A DNA stretch of 64,000 bases from DSWT01 sp035420085. GTDB lineage: Bacteria > Chloroflexota > Anaerolineae > B4-G1 > SLSP01. Under the pieces are notes generated by a model. The model made no database searches. It was not told where the DNA came from and saw only the letters and a program-made list of their open reading frames with translations. Made by a program: the position numbers and the translations under genes. Where the stretch lies: the NCBI GenBank assembly GCA_035420085.1, contig DAOLUH010000001.1, forward strand, positions 62,001 through 126,000, read 5' to 3'. Positions 1-7,337 of this stretch are shown here, one piece after another. Every line of letters starts with the position of its first letter. Position 1 is the first letter of the stretch.

Positions 1-209
1 ATGTGGCGGAATTCTTCCGCGTGGTGCGCGCCGGATTCGCGCAGCGCCGCAAGCAGTTGCGCAATACGCTCGCGGCGAGTTTACACCTGCCGGCGGAAGA
101 TGTGGTCGCGGCCCTGGCGAACGTTGGTGTGGACGCGACACGCCGCGCGGAGACGCTCACGCTGGCGGAGTGGGGGCGGGTGACGGAAGCGCTTTACCCA
201 TTGCCGTGA
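1..209 (+). CDS. rsmA: 16S rRNA dimethyladenosine transferase, C-terminal end (partial)
   Basis: The window opens inside this gene; only about the last 68 codons are present, ending in TGA at 207-209. RsmA/KsgA dimethylates two adjacent adenines in the 3' terminal helix of 16S rRNA. The fragment carries the family's C-terminal helical-domain signature: a VRAGFAQRRKQLRN stretch followed by RAETLTLAEW, which closely matches the usual F..RRK.LRN and R.E.L...E motifs. The GTG at position 3 is an internal valine, not a start. A bidirectional hairpin follows directly. The catalytic methyltransferase domain lies outside the window, so the assignment rests on the tail alone, but that tail is distinctive. 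Confidence 0.85.
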   Translation, partial: VAEFFRVVRAGFAQRRKQLRNTLAASLHLPAEDVVAALANVGVDATRRAETLTLAEWGRVTEALYPLP

Positions 210-219
210 TTGGGGTGCA

Positions 220-252
220 AAAACGCCCCCATCTCGCGGTGGGGGCTTGTGT
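220..252. terminator. Bidirectional hairpin terminator between rsmA and gltX
   Basis: GCCCCCA (225-231) pairs with TGGGGGC (240-246), extended by two inner pairs. An A-run lies on the left (220-223, a T-run for the minus-strand gltX) and TTGTGTGT on the right. It sits between two convergent genes, as expected for a shared intrinsic terminator. Confidence 0.8.
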
Positions 253-263
253 GTCATTCTGGT

Positions 264-1745
264 TCAATGCGCTTCTTGCGTCTGGATGTGTTGTACCAAA
301 ACTTCCTCGGCGATTTCCAGCCTCTTGAGCGTCTTGGCCCGCCCCAACGCCTCGATGCTGCCGAAGAGCGGCGGGGAGACTTCCTTGCCGGTGACGGCAT
401 TGCGCACGATGCCGAACAGCTGCCCCGCCTTCAGCCCTAGATCGTCGGCCAGCCGGCGCATCGGTATTTCCATTGCCGTCGCTTCGAAGTGGGCGATGCC
501 CGCCAACAAAGCCTGCACGCGGCGTATGGCGTCCAGGCTTTGCTCCGCCGTCATCTTGCTGCCGATCACTTTCTCCACGGGCGGAACAGCGATGTCGGTG
601 AAGACGAAGTCGGTCAGTTCAACCACGTCGCGCAGCGTCTTCAGGCGCTCCTGCACCAGCGGAACCAGCACTCTGAGCGTGGGCAGAATTTCTGCCGGCG
701 CGGGCGTCTCAATCAGGCCGGCATCCGCCCAGAAGGGGATGAGTCGTTCGAGCAGTTCTTCCGGGGGGAGGGCGCGGATGTACGCCCCGTTCATCCAGTT
801 GAGCTTGTCGTAGGAGAAGACCGCCGGCGCGAGATTGATGCGCGTGATGTCGAAACGCTCGATCAGCTCTTCGCGGGTGAAGATCTCTTGTTCCTCGCCC
901 AGGCCGGGCGCCCAGCCGAGCAGCGCCAGGAAGTTGAAGACGGCTTCCGGCAGGTAGCCTTGCCGCCGGAATTCGTCAATGGACACCGCGCCGTGACGTT
1001 TGCCGAGTTTCTTGCCATCCGTGCCGAGCACCAGCGGGACGTGCGCGTAGACGGGCGGCTCCCAACCAAAGGCTTCGTACATCAACAGGCGTTTCGGTTC
1101 GCTGGAGATCCAATCGTCGCCGCGCATCACGTGCGTGATGCCCATCATGTGGTCGTCAACCACCACGGCGAGATGGTAGGTGGGGAACCGGTCGCTCTTG
1201 AGCAATACCTGATCATCGAGCAGGCGATTCTCGAAAACGATGTCGCCTCTGAGGATGTCGTGCATCACGGTGACGCCTTCGCGCGGCACTTTGAGCCGGA
1301 TCACGTGCGGCTGGTCGGGCGACACTTCGCCGACAGGCCGGTTGCGGCAGCGTCCATCGTACATCGGCGTCTCGCCGCGCGCACGCTGCGCTTCGCGGAC
1401 CTGCTCAAGCCGTTCTGGCGTGCAATCGCAGCGGTAGGCTTTCCCCATCGCCACTAATTCCTCGGCTTTCTCTTGATAAATCGCCGTTCTCTCCGATTGA
1501 ACGTATGGCCCATAGTCTCCGCCGACTTCGGGTCCCTCATCCCAGTCCATCCCCAACCAGCGCAAGCCGCTGGTGATGACCTGCAAAGCGTCTTCGACGT
1601 AGCGGGTGCGGTCGGTGTCTTCGATGCGCAAGACGAACTGCCCGTGCTGCTGCCGGGCGAACAGCCAGTTGAAGACGACGGTGCGGATGTTGCCAATGTG
1701 CGGATGTCCGGTTGGACTGGGTGCAAAACGAACACGAACGGTCAT
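264..1745 (-). CDS. gltX: Glutamyl-tRNA synthetase
   Basis: Charges tRNA-Glu (and possibly tRNA-Gln, if an amidotransferase is used) with glutamate. The 493 residues match the usual bacterial length. The class I HIGH motif appears as PTGHPHIGN near residue 10 and the KMSKS loop as KKLGKRHG near residue 245, followed by the all-helical anticodon-binding C-terminal part. The ATG at 1745 is preceded by a good AAGGAG ribosome-binding site. It lies downstream of rodA on the same strand, separated by about 75 bases that contain a short-repeat hairpin, and may be the last gene of a minC-minD-minE-rodA-gltX transcript. Whether it discriminates between tRNA-Glu and tRNA-Gln cannot be read here. Confidence 0.96.
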   Translation of the reverse strand: MTVRVRFAPSPTGHPHIGNIRTVVFNWLFARQQHGQFVLRIEDTDRTRYVEDALQVITSGLRWLGMDWDEGPEVGGDYGPYVQSERTAIYQEKAEELVAMGKAYRCDCTPERLEQVREAQRARGETPMYDGRCRNRPVGEVSPDQPHVIRLKVPREGVTVMHDILRGDIVFENRLLDDQVLLKSDRFPTYHLAVVVDDHMMGITHVMRGDDWISSEPKRLLMYEAFGWEPPVYAHVPLVLGTDGKKLGKRHGAVSIDEFRRQGYLPEAVFNFLALLGWAPGLGEEQEIFTREELIERFDITRINLAPAVFSYDKLNWMNGAYIRALPPEELLERLIPFWADAGLIETPAPAEILPTLRVLVPLVQERLKTLRDVVELTDFVFTDIAVPPVEKVIGSKMTAEQSLDAIRRVQALLAGIAHFEATAMEIPMRRLADDLGLKAGQLFGIVRNAVTGKEVSPPLFGSIEALGRAKTLKRLEIAEEVLVQHIQTQEAH

Positions 1746-1773
1746 GCTGATCTCCTTAGTTTTTGATGCAGAT

Positions 1774-1817
1774 CGTAAAACGTAAAACGTAAGGGTATAC
1801 TTACGTTTTACGCTTTA
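1774..1817. repeat. Short-repeat hairpin array A (CGTAAAA family)
   Basis: Heptamer units CGTAAAA, CGTAAAA, CGTAAG (1774-1793) face an inverted copy CTTACGTTTTACGCTTTA (1800-1817) across a six-base loop, giving a nearly perfect stem of about 18 bp. It lies 3-4 bases beyond the rodA stop codon on the minus strand. The same heptamer recurs at 40003-40273 and 46585-46664. Confidence 0.85.
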
Positions 1818-1820
1818 TTG

Positions 1821-2915
1821 CTAATACTCCATACGTTTGTGGCGCATGGCGACGCTTTCCACCAGCCCCAAACCCACGAAGGTAATGACCAGGGCGCTGC
1901 CGCCGCTGCTGATGAAGGGCATCGGCAGCCCGGCGACGGGGATGACGTTGAGATTCATCCCCAGGTTGATGAGCAGTTGATAGAAAATGTAGGTGATGAC
2001 GCCGGTGACGATCAATTGGCCGGTGGCGTCGGCGGCGTTGGCAGCGATGCGCAGCAAGCGCCACAAGAGCAGCCCGAATAAGAACAGAATCAGCGCCGCG
2101 CCGACGAATCCCAACTCCTCACACACGACGGAGAAGATGAAGTCGGTGTGGCGGACGCGCAGGAAGTGCAACTGGCTTTGCGTCCCGGTGGCGAAACCTT
2201 TGCCCATCAATCCGCCTGAGCCGATGCTGATGAGAGCTTGTTGGATGTTGTAATACGCGCCTGGATCGGTGGTGGGATCGAAGAAAGTGAAAATGCGGTT
2301 GCGCATGTAATCGTCCATATTGGCCCACACGATGGGCGCAGCAATCAGCCCCAAAATGGCGATGCCTTGCAGGTATCCTAGCGAGATGCCGGAGGCGAAG
2401 AGCATCGCCGCCCATGTCGCCATATAAAGTGTCGCGGTGCTCAGGTTAGGTTGTTCGAACACGAGAAAAGCGGCCAGACCGGTCATCAGGAACGACACGA
2501 CAAGTTCCTGGATGCCGGGCGGACTGGGCGCGTTGCGCGCCAGCAGACTGGCCTGGCTGACGATCAACAAAATCAGAGCCGGGAAGGCCAGTTGGATCGA
2601 GACGCCGCCGATATAGATAAACCGGCGCACATTGCCGATTTCACTGCTTCCGAACAGCAGGGTGAAGATGAGGATACCTATCGTCAGGATGTAGAGCGGC
2701 CATTGCATGCTCTCCAGATAGCGGTAGTTGATGAAAGCGACGAGGAACATCACGACAACGCCGACGGCGGCGTAGACTGCCTGTTTGCGCCAGGTATCGG
2801 CCAGGTCGGTGGAGCCTCGCGTGGCGCTGAAGATCATCAGCAGCCCGGTGACGGCGAGGAGAACGGCGATGAGCAGCAGCCCCCAATCAAAGTTTTCCCA
2901 CGGCGACGTGCGCAT
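1821..2915 (-). CDS. rodA: SEDS-family peptidoglycan glycosyltransferase, RodA type
   Basis: An integral membrane protein of about 364 residues that polymerises lipid II into glycan strands for cell elongation, normally with a class B penicillin-binding protein. About ten hydrophobic helices are visible. SEDS hallmarks are GNVRRFI near residue 95, HTDFIFSVVCEELGF near residue 250 (the conserved catalytic-region Asp and the EELG motif) and PVAGLPMPFISSGGS near residue 325. I place the start at ATG 2915, five bases after the minE stop, rather than at an upstream codon inside minE, because homology begins at SPWENFDWG. Its place after minC-minD-minE parallels the shape-division clusters of Firmicutes. 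FtsW is the alternative; context and motifs favour RodA. Confidence 0.88.
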   Translation of the reverse strand: MRTSPWENFDWGLLLIAVLLAVTGLLMIFSATRGSTDLADTWRKQAVYAAVGVVVMFLVAFINYRYLESMQWPLYILTIGILIFTLLFGSSEIGNVRRFIYIGGVSIQLAFPALILLIVSQASLLARNAPSPPGIQELVVSFLMTGLAAFLVFEQPNLSTATLYMATWAAMLFASGISLGYLQGIAILGLIAAPIVWANMDDYMRNRIFTFFDPTTDPGAYYNIQQALISIGSGGLMGKGFATGTQSQLHFLRVRHTDFIFSVVCEELGFVGAALILFLFGLLLWRLLRIAANAADATGQLIVTGVITYIFYQLLINLGMNLNVIPVAGLPMPFISSGGSALVITFVGLGLVESVAMRHKRMEY

Positions 2916-2919
2916 AATC

Positions 2920-3183
2920 CTATGACTGTCTTCTCCGCGCCGTGTAAAGCGGAATATCGGCGACCAGGCGCGTCTCGCGGTCGTCTTCGGTGAAGTTGAC
3001 CTCGACTTTGGTGGGATCAATCTCCAGGTGTTTGGAGATGACGGCGATGATTTCGTCCTTCAACAAGGCCAACATCCCCGGCGAAATGTTGGCGCGATCG
3101 TGCGCGAGCACGAGTCGCAAGCGCTGCGCGGCAATATCCTTCCCTGAGTTTTTGCGCGGTTTGAAAAGGTTGGATAAGTTCAT
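2920..3183 (-). CDS. minE: Cell division topological specificity factor MinE
   Basis: MinE stimulates the MinD ATPase and drives Min oscillation so that the FtsZ ring forms at midcell. The protein has 87 residues. Its N-terminal half (AAQRLRLVLAHDRANIS) is the MinD-binding and anti-MinCD segment, and the C-terminal half (KVEVNFTEDD) is the topological-specificity domain that dimerises. The ATG at 3183 has a GAGAGG/AGGAAG ribosome-binding site and is preferred over an in-frame TTG at 3198 that overlaps the minD stop. The gene lies between minD and rodA with short spacing, consistent with one operon. Confidence 0.93.
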   Translation of the reverse strand: MNLSNLFKPRKNSGKDIAAQRLRLVLAHDRANISPGMLALLKDEIIAVISKHLEIDPTKVEVNFTEDDRETRLVADIPLYTARRRQS

Positions 3184-3194
3184 GACGCTTCCTC

Positions 3195-3980
3195 TCAACG
3201 CGAACCAAAGAGACGTTTGAAAAGGGATGGGGCTTTCAAAGGTGCGAAGGGCACATCTTCCCCCTGCAGACGCCGCGCTATATCCGCGAAGGCCTGCCCG
3301 GCGGGAGACCCGTTATTGAGGACGACGGGTTGTCCGCGATTGCCGGCCGCGAGAATCTCAGGGTCTTCAGGGATGAGGCCAATGAGATCAACGGACAGCA
3401 TATCCACCACATCTTCCGGCGCGAGCATCTCTTTGCGCGCCACCAACTCCGGCTTGATGCGGTTGATGATCAAACGTGTCGGCGGGCCGCCTTCGGCCTC
3501 TAACAGGCCAATCACGCGGTCGGCGTCGCGCACCGAGGCGATTTCCGGGTTGGTCACCACCAACACCATCTCTGCCGGCGCCGAGGCGCAGCGAAAGCCG
3601 TGTTCGATCCCGGCGGGGGAATCGATGAGGACATAATCCACCATCTGCGCGGCTTCGTTGGCGACGCTGATCATCTGCTCGACGCTGATCGCATCTTTGG
3701 CGCGGGTTTGGGCGGCTGGCAGCATAAACAGCTCCGGGAAACGCTTGTCGCGTACCAACGCCTGCCGGAAGCGACAACGGCCCTCGATGTAGTTGACGAT
3801 GTCGTACACGATGCGGTTTTCCAACCCCAACATCACGTCCAGGTTGCGCAGTCCGATGTCCGCATCAATACAAATGACCCGGACACCCAACATCGCCAAT
3901 CCCAACCCGATATTCGCGGTGGTAGTGGTTTTGCCGACGCCCCCTTTTCCCGATGAGATGGTGATGATTTTTCCTGCCAT
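3195..3980 (-). CDS. minD: Septum site-determining ATPase MinD
   Basis: A ParA/MinD-type membrane-associated ATPase that recruits MinC to the membrane away from midcell. It has 261 residues. The deviant Walker A GKGGVGKTTTT lies at residues 11-21, a second nucleotide-binding segment is CIDADIGLRNLD, and the switch region follows. The last dozen residues (PSLFKRLFGSR) form the amphipathic membrane-targeting helix expected of MinD. The start ATG at 3980 follows the minC stop codon at 3982 by about one base, so translation is probably coupled. This is a standard full-length family member with no visible defect. Confidence 0.97.
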   Translation of the reverse strand: MAGKIITISSGKGGVGKTTTTANIGLGLAMLGVRVICIDADIGLRNLDVMLGLENRIVYDIVNYIEGRCRFRQALVRDKRFPELFMLPAAQTRAKDAISVEQMISVANEAAQMVDYVLIDSPAGIEHGFRCASAPAEMVLVVTNPEIASVRDADRVIGLLEAEGGPPTRLIINRIKPELVARKEMLAPEDVVDMLSVDLIGLIPEDPEILAAGNRGQPVVLNNGSPAGQAFADIARRLQGEDVPFAPLKAPSLFKRLFGSR

Positions 3981-3981
3981 G

Positions 3982-4668
3982 TTACTCCCTTGTTGACCAG
4001 GGTTCTACGATGATGCCATCCTCGATGACTCTGGCGATCTCCGGCAGCGATTTACGTCGCCGGCCTTCTGGTGGGCGGCCAATGTGTCCGGCAATGCGCA
4101 GTTGCGCGGGCGTTAATTCCAGGGCACAGATGATGGCTTGATCGTCGCCGAGCACGCCAGCGTGGGCCAGCCCGCGCATCTTCCCCCACACGATGATGTG
4201 CCCACCGGCGATGATTTCCGCCCCGGGGTTCACGTCGCCGATCAGAACGATATGTCCCGGATACTTCAGGCTTTGGCCGGAGCGCAGTGTGCGCTGGACG
4301 ATCAGCGCGTTGGCTTCCGGCAGCGGCGCCGCTGCCGCCGGGTGTTCTTTAGGGGCAGGGGCCGCTTCTCCCGGCAGGCGCGTGCGCAGGCCATAAGAGC
4401 GCGTTGTGTGGATGGTGCTTTCGTTTTCACTCAAGACGGCCCACAGCTCCATATCGTACTGATCCAGGACTGCGCGCAGGGCGAGCAGATTTTCTGAGGT
4501 CAGTTCCCGGTTCCCCATGTCCAAAATCACCCGACCGCCGCGAAAGAAAGCTTCGGCGTCGCGCAGAGCATTGTCCAGCCCCTGGAGCACATCCGCCCAG
4601 GACTCTGCCAGCGGACGGAGGAGAATGCCTTGTTGGGTTCCTTTGAGTGTGAGCGCCATTTCTTCCAT
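3982..4668 (-). CDS. minC: Septum site-determining protein MinC
   Basis: Inhibitor of FtsZ polymerisation carried to the membrane by MinD. The N-terminal domain (residues 1-105) carries the FtsZ-interacting fold. A Pro/Ala-rich linker (PAPKEHPAAAAPLPE) follows, then the right-handed beta-helix C-terminal domain (RTLRSGQSLKYPGHIVLIGDVNPGAEI...) that dimerises and binds MinD. Length is 228 residues from ATG 4668, or 225 from ATG 4659. A TATAAT box lies so close upstream (4678-4683) that the transcript would start about 3 nt before the first ATG; it is therefore either leaderless or starts at the second ATG, which has GGAAGAA just before it. First gene of the min-rodA operon. Confidence 0.93.
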   Translation of the reverse strand: MEEMALTLKGTQQGILLRPLAESWADVLQGLDNALRDAEAFFRGGRVILDMGNRELTSENLLALRAVLDQYDMELWAVLSENESTIHTTRSYGLRTRLPGEAAPAPKEHPAAAAPLPEANALIVQRTLRSGQSLKYPGHIVLIGDVNPGAEIIAGGHIIVWGKMRGLAHAGVLGDDQAIICALELTPAQLRIAGHIGRPPEGRRRKSLPEIARVIEDGIIVEPWSTRE

Positions 4669-4677
4669 AACACCGGC

Positions 4678-4706
4678 ATTATAACATAAATCGAGGTCGC
4701 GTAAAA
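4678..4706 (-). promoter_or_regulatory. Promoter of the min operon
   Basis: Reading the minus strand, TTTTAC (4701-4706) and a perfect TATAAT (4678-4683) are separated by 17 bases. The -35 is a weak match. The -10 ends only 9 bases before the first minC ATG, implying a leaderless or nearly leaderless mRNA. Confidence 0.5.
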
Positions 4707-4818
4707 TTACAGGAATGTGGCAACCTTGCGAACGTTTTTTAACTTTGAATGCACACTACCGATTTTCCGGTTTTGTTGTATAACTTGAGCAATCAGCGAT
4801 AAAGCGAAGGAGAAAACA

Positions 4819-5508
4819 ATGCGCGTGGCGCTCCGCCTGTTCATCGTAGTAGCGGTTCCCCTGGTCTTGGTGATGGGGGTCGTCCGGCTGTTGACCTTGC
4901 CGTGGTATCCGGCGTGGGAATATGCCAAACCCGGCTTCCCGGAAGACCCGTTAGCGATGGCGCCGGAGGAACGCTTGCGTCTGGCGCGCGCGAGCATCGC
5001 CTTCCTCAATATGCCGCGCGGTGTGGCGAGCCTGGACAACCTGCGTTTTGCGGATGGGACGGCAGCCTTCAACGCGCGTGAGATCGGTCACATGGACGAC
5101 GTCAAGCTGGTCTACGACCGGCTCACAGCGGCGGCGTTGATTGCGTTGGTCATCGCTGCGGTAGCCGCCTGGCTGCTGCTGCGCCAGGGTCACGCGGCGG
5201 CGGTCTGGGGCGCGGTCTCGGACGGCAGCCTGCTGATTCTTTGTGTTTTGGTGGGCCTGGGCGCGTGGATGGCCGTCGGTTTCGAGGCGTTCTTCACCGC
5301 TTTCCACGGCGTCTTTTTTGAGGGCGACACCTGGCTCTTTGCCTACACCGACACGTTGATTCGCCTGTTCCCGCTTCAGTTCTGGTCCGATGCCGGGCTG
5401 TTGATCGCCGCCGGCGTCGGCTGTATCGCCTTTGTCCTCGCCCTTTTTGGCCGCGCTATGCAAAAGCGATTGGCGGTTAACGAGTTGCGAGTGAGGAGTG
5501 AAGAGTGA
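4819..5508 (+). CDS. DUF1461 (TIGR01906-type) integral membrane protein
   Basis: A 229-residue membrane protein of unknown function. It shows one N-terminal transmembrane segment (residues 5-25), a soluble extracytoplasmic stretch of about 75 residues with the family's LDNLRFADG...FNAREIGHMDDVK pattern, and three further hydrophobic segments (about 103-121, 133-152, 197-215). I recognise this arrangement as the DUF1461 family, common in Firmicutes and Chloroflexi. The start has an AAGGAG site at 4807-4812. It diverges from the min operon across about 150 bases. The last residues (RVRSEE) and the TGA stop are written by the first units of a GAGTGAA-type tandem array, so the natural C-terminus may have been replaced or extended by repeat sequence. 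Confidence 0.8.
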   Translation: MRVALRLFIVVAVPLVLVMGVVRLLTLPWYPAWEYAKPGFPEDPLAMAPEERLRLARASIAFLNMPRGVASLDNLRFADGTAAFNAREIGHMDDVKLVYDRLTAAALIALVIAAVAAWLLLRQGHAAAVWGAVSDGSLLILCVLVGLGAWMAVGFEAFFTAFHGVFFEGDTWLFAYTDTLIRLFPLQFWSDAGLLIAAGVGCIAFVLALFGRAMQKRLAVNELRVRSEE

Positions 5509-5602
5509 GGAGTGAAGAGTGAAGAATGACGAATTGTGGGTGACTCGCTGATTTGCTTATTTGTTGATTTGCTGATTCGCTGATTTGCTGATTTTCCGAT
5601 TC
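5486..5602. repeat. Tandem short-repeat arrays B1 (heptamer) and B2 (octamer)
   Basis: B1 (about 5490-5528) is a run of heptamers GAGGAGT/GAAGAGT/GAAGAAT that starts inside the end of the DUF1461 gene and supplies its stop codon. B2 (5546-5602) is a run of seven octamers of the form GCTGATTY with variants (GCTTATTT, GTTGATTT, TCCGATTC). B1 belongs to the same sequence family as arrays at 51.15 kb and 52.14 kb; B2 matches the array at 62.75 kb. Neither encodes a plausible protein. Confidence 0.85.
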
Positions 5603-5617
5603 TTAAGGAGGATTACG

Positions 5618-7069
5618 ATGATCAACCAACCCCCTGCCTGGGTCAAAGATGCGATTTTTTACCAGATTTTCCCGGATCGTTTTGCGCGCAGTGAGAAGCT
5701 GACCAAACCGGCGAATCTTGAGTCGTGGGAGTTGCCGCCGACCATCCGAGGTTTCAAGGGCGGCGATTTTCTGGGCATCGTCGAACATCTGGATTACCTC
5801 GAAGATCTGGGCATCAACGCCATCTACTTCTGTCCGATTTTCCAATCCGCAGCGAACCACCGCTACCACACCCACGATTATTACACCGTGGACCCGATCT
5901 TGGGCGGCAACGGGGCTTTCGCGCAATTCCTGGAACAGGCGCACCGGCGCGGCATCCGGGTGATGCTGGACGGCGTCTTCAACCACGCCAGCCGGGGCTT
6001 CTTACAGTTCAATCATATTATGGAAAACGGGCCGCAATCGCCCTATATTGATTGGTTCATCGTCAAGAAATTCCCACTGCGCGCCTTCGACGACAAACGC
6101 AAGCCGAATTACGTTTGCTGGTGGAACAACCGTGAGCTGCCGAAGCTCAACACCGACCATCCTCAGGTGCGCGACTTCATCTTCAATGTGGCCGAGTATT
6201 GGCTGCGCCAGGGCATTGATGGTTGGCGGCTGGATGTCCCGCTGGAGATCAAAACGCCTGGCTTCTGGGAAGCGTTCCGCCGCCGGGTGCGAGCTGCCAA
6301 CCCCGAAGCTTACATCCTCGCTGAAATTTGGGACGAGGCTAAACCCTGGCTGCAAGGCGACCATTTCGACGCAGTGATGAATTACGGCTTCAACCGGGCG
6401 TGTTATGGTCTGTTTGGGCAGGAGACGCTGGACACCTCGCAGCGCCCCGGCGGATTCAAAATCAAGCGATTGGATGCGCGACATTTCGCCCGGCAAATTG
6501 ATCACATGCTGAACCTGTATGCCTGGCCGATGACGCTTGCGCAGTACAACCTGATCAGCAGCCACGATGAACCGCGCTTCTTGACGATGGTAGGGAGCGA
6601 CAAGCGCCGTTTGCGCCTGGCGACCTTGTTCCAGATGACCTTCCCCGGCGCGCCAAGCGTCTACTACGGCGATGAAATCGGCATGGAGGGCGGCGCCGAC
6701 CCTGACTGCCGCCGCGCCTTCCCGTGGGATGAAAGTCGCTGGGATCACGACTTACGCGCGGATTTCAAACGCTTTATCGCGCTGCGCAAGGCGCACCCCG
6801 CACTGCGCGATGGCGACTTCGTCACGCTCTACGCCAAAGACCTGACATATGCGTTCGCGCGTACCTGCGCCGCAGAAGTGGTCGTCGTGGTGGTGAACGC
6901 CGACACGACCGCCGTGAACGTTCCCATCAATCTGGCCTCCATTACGCCGACGGATGCCGTCCTCACCGAGGCGTGGACGGAAGCGCAGCACCCCTTGACC
7001 GGAGGCGCATTGACGCTGTCGGTTGGCCCGCTGGAGGGGCGCGTTTTGCTTTGCCGGCCAGCCGGTTAA
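5618..7069 (+). CDS. GH13 alpha-amylase family enzyme (neopullulanase/cyclomaltodextrinase-like)
   Basis: Hydrolyses or transglycosylates alpha-1,4/1,6 glucans. The 483-residue protein begins directly with the catalytic barrel (AIFYQIFPDRFAR), without a signal peptide or starch-binding N-domain, so a cytoplasmic maltodextrin enzyme is likely. GH13 conserved regions are present: DGVFNH (region I), GWRLDV with the nucleophile D206, LAEIWD with the general acid E236, and SSHDEPR with the transition-state stabiliser D317. The ATG at 5618 has a strong AAGGAGG site at 5604-5611. A perfect intrinsic terminator follows. The lack of the N-terminal domain typical of neopullulanases makes exact specificity uncertain. 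Confidence 0.9.
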   Translation: MINQPPAWVKDAIFYQIFPDRFARSEKLTKPANLESWELPPTIRGFKGGDFLGIVEHLDYLEDLGINAIYFCPIFQSAANHRYHTHDYYTVDPILGGNGAFAQFLEQAHRRGIRVMLDGVFNHASRGFLQFNHIMENGPQSPYIDWFIVKKFPLRAFDDKRKPNYVCWWNNRELPKLNTDHPQVRDFIFNVAEYWLRQGIDGWRLDVPLEIKTPGFWEAFRRRVRAANPEAYILAEIWDEAKPWLQGDHFDAVMNYGFNRACYGLFGQETLDTSQRPGGFKIKRLDARHFARQIDHMLNLYAWPMTLAQYNLISSHDEPRFLTMVGSDKRRLRLATLFQMTFPGAPSVYYGDEIGMEGGADPDCRRAFPWDESRWDHDLRADFKRFIALRKAHPALRDGDFVTLYAKDLTYAFARTCAAEVVVVVVNADTTAVNVPINLASITPTDAVLTEAWTEAQHPLTGGALTLSVGPLEGRVLLCRPAG

Positions 7070-7097
7070 GCTCGCCGCGCTCTGTTGTCGCTTTTAC

Positions 7098-7138
7098 CGA
7101 AGCCGGGTCTCTTACCGAAACCCGGCTTCGTTTTTTTT
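7098..7138 (+). terminator. Intrinsic terminator after the GH13 gene
   Basis: CGAAGCCGGGT (7098-7108) pairs perfectly with ACCCGGCTTCG (7120-7130), an 11-bp stem with an 11-nt loop, followed by eight T (7131-7138). One of the clearest rho-independent terminators in the window. Confidence 0.95.
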
Positions 7139-7217
7139 GACAGGATTAACAGGATTTTCAGGATTAAAAAGGCTTTGTAGATGCTTTTTCATCCTGTTCA
7201 TCCTGTAAATCCTGTCC
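7139..7217. repeat. Inverted tandem array C (ACAGGATTA nonamer)
   Basis: The left arm 7139-7166 contains CAGGATTA/CAGGATTTT units at 8-9 bp spacing. The right arm 7190-7217 contains the complementary CATCCTGTT/CATCCTGTA/AATCCTGTCC units. The two arms can pair into a stem of about 25 bp around a 23-nt loop. It lies immediately after the GH13 terminator. I have the impression that similar ACAGGATTA strings occur in many unrelated environmental genomes, which is general knowledge rather than a search result. Confidence 0.85.
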
Positions 7218-7337
7218 AAAGAAACAAACCACATAACTCCTGTGAATATATACAAATTTCTTATTTTGCTCTTATGATTTTCCAATGATTAGCGGTTATA
7301 CTCATAGTCGGAATGATACGAATCCTGGAGGTGGAAA

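Noticed and set aside
7241..7337. CIRCE/HrcA operator before dnaK
   Set aside because: No GCACTC-N9-GAGTGC inverted repeat is present in the dnaK upstream region.
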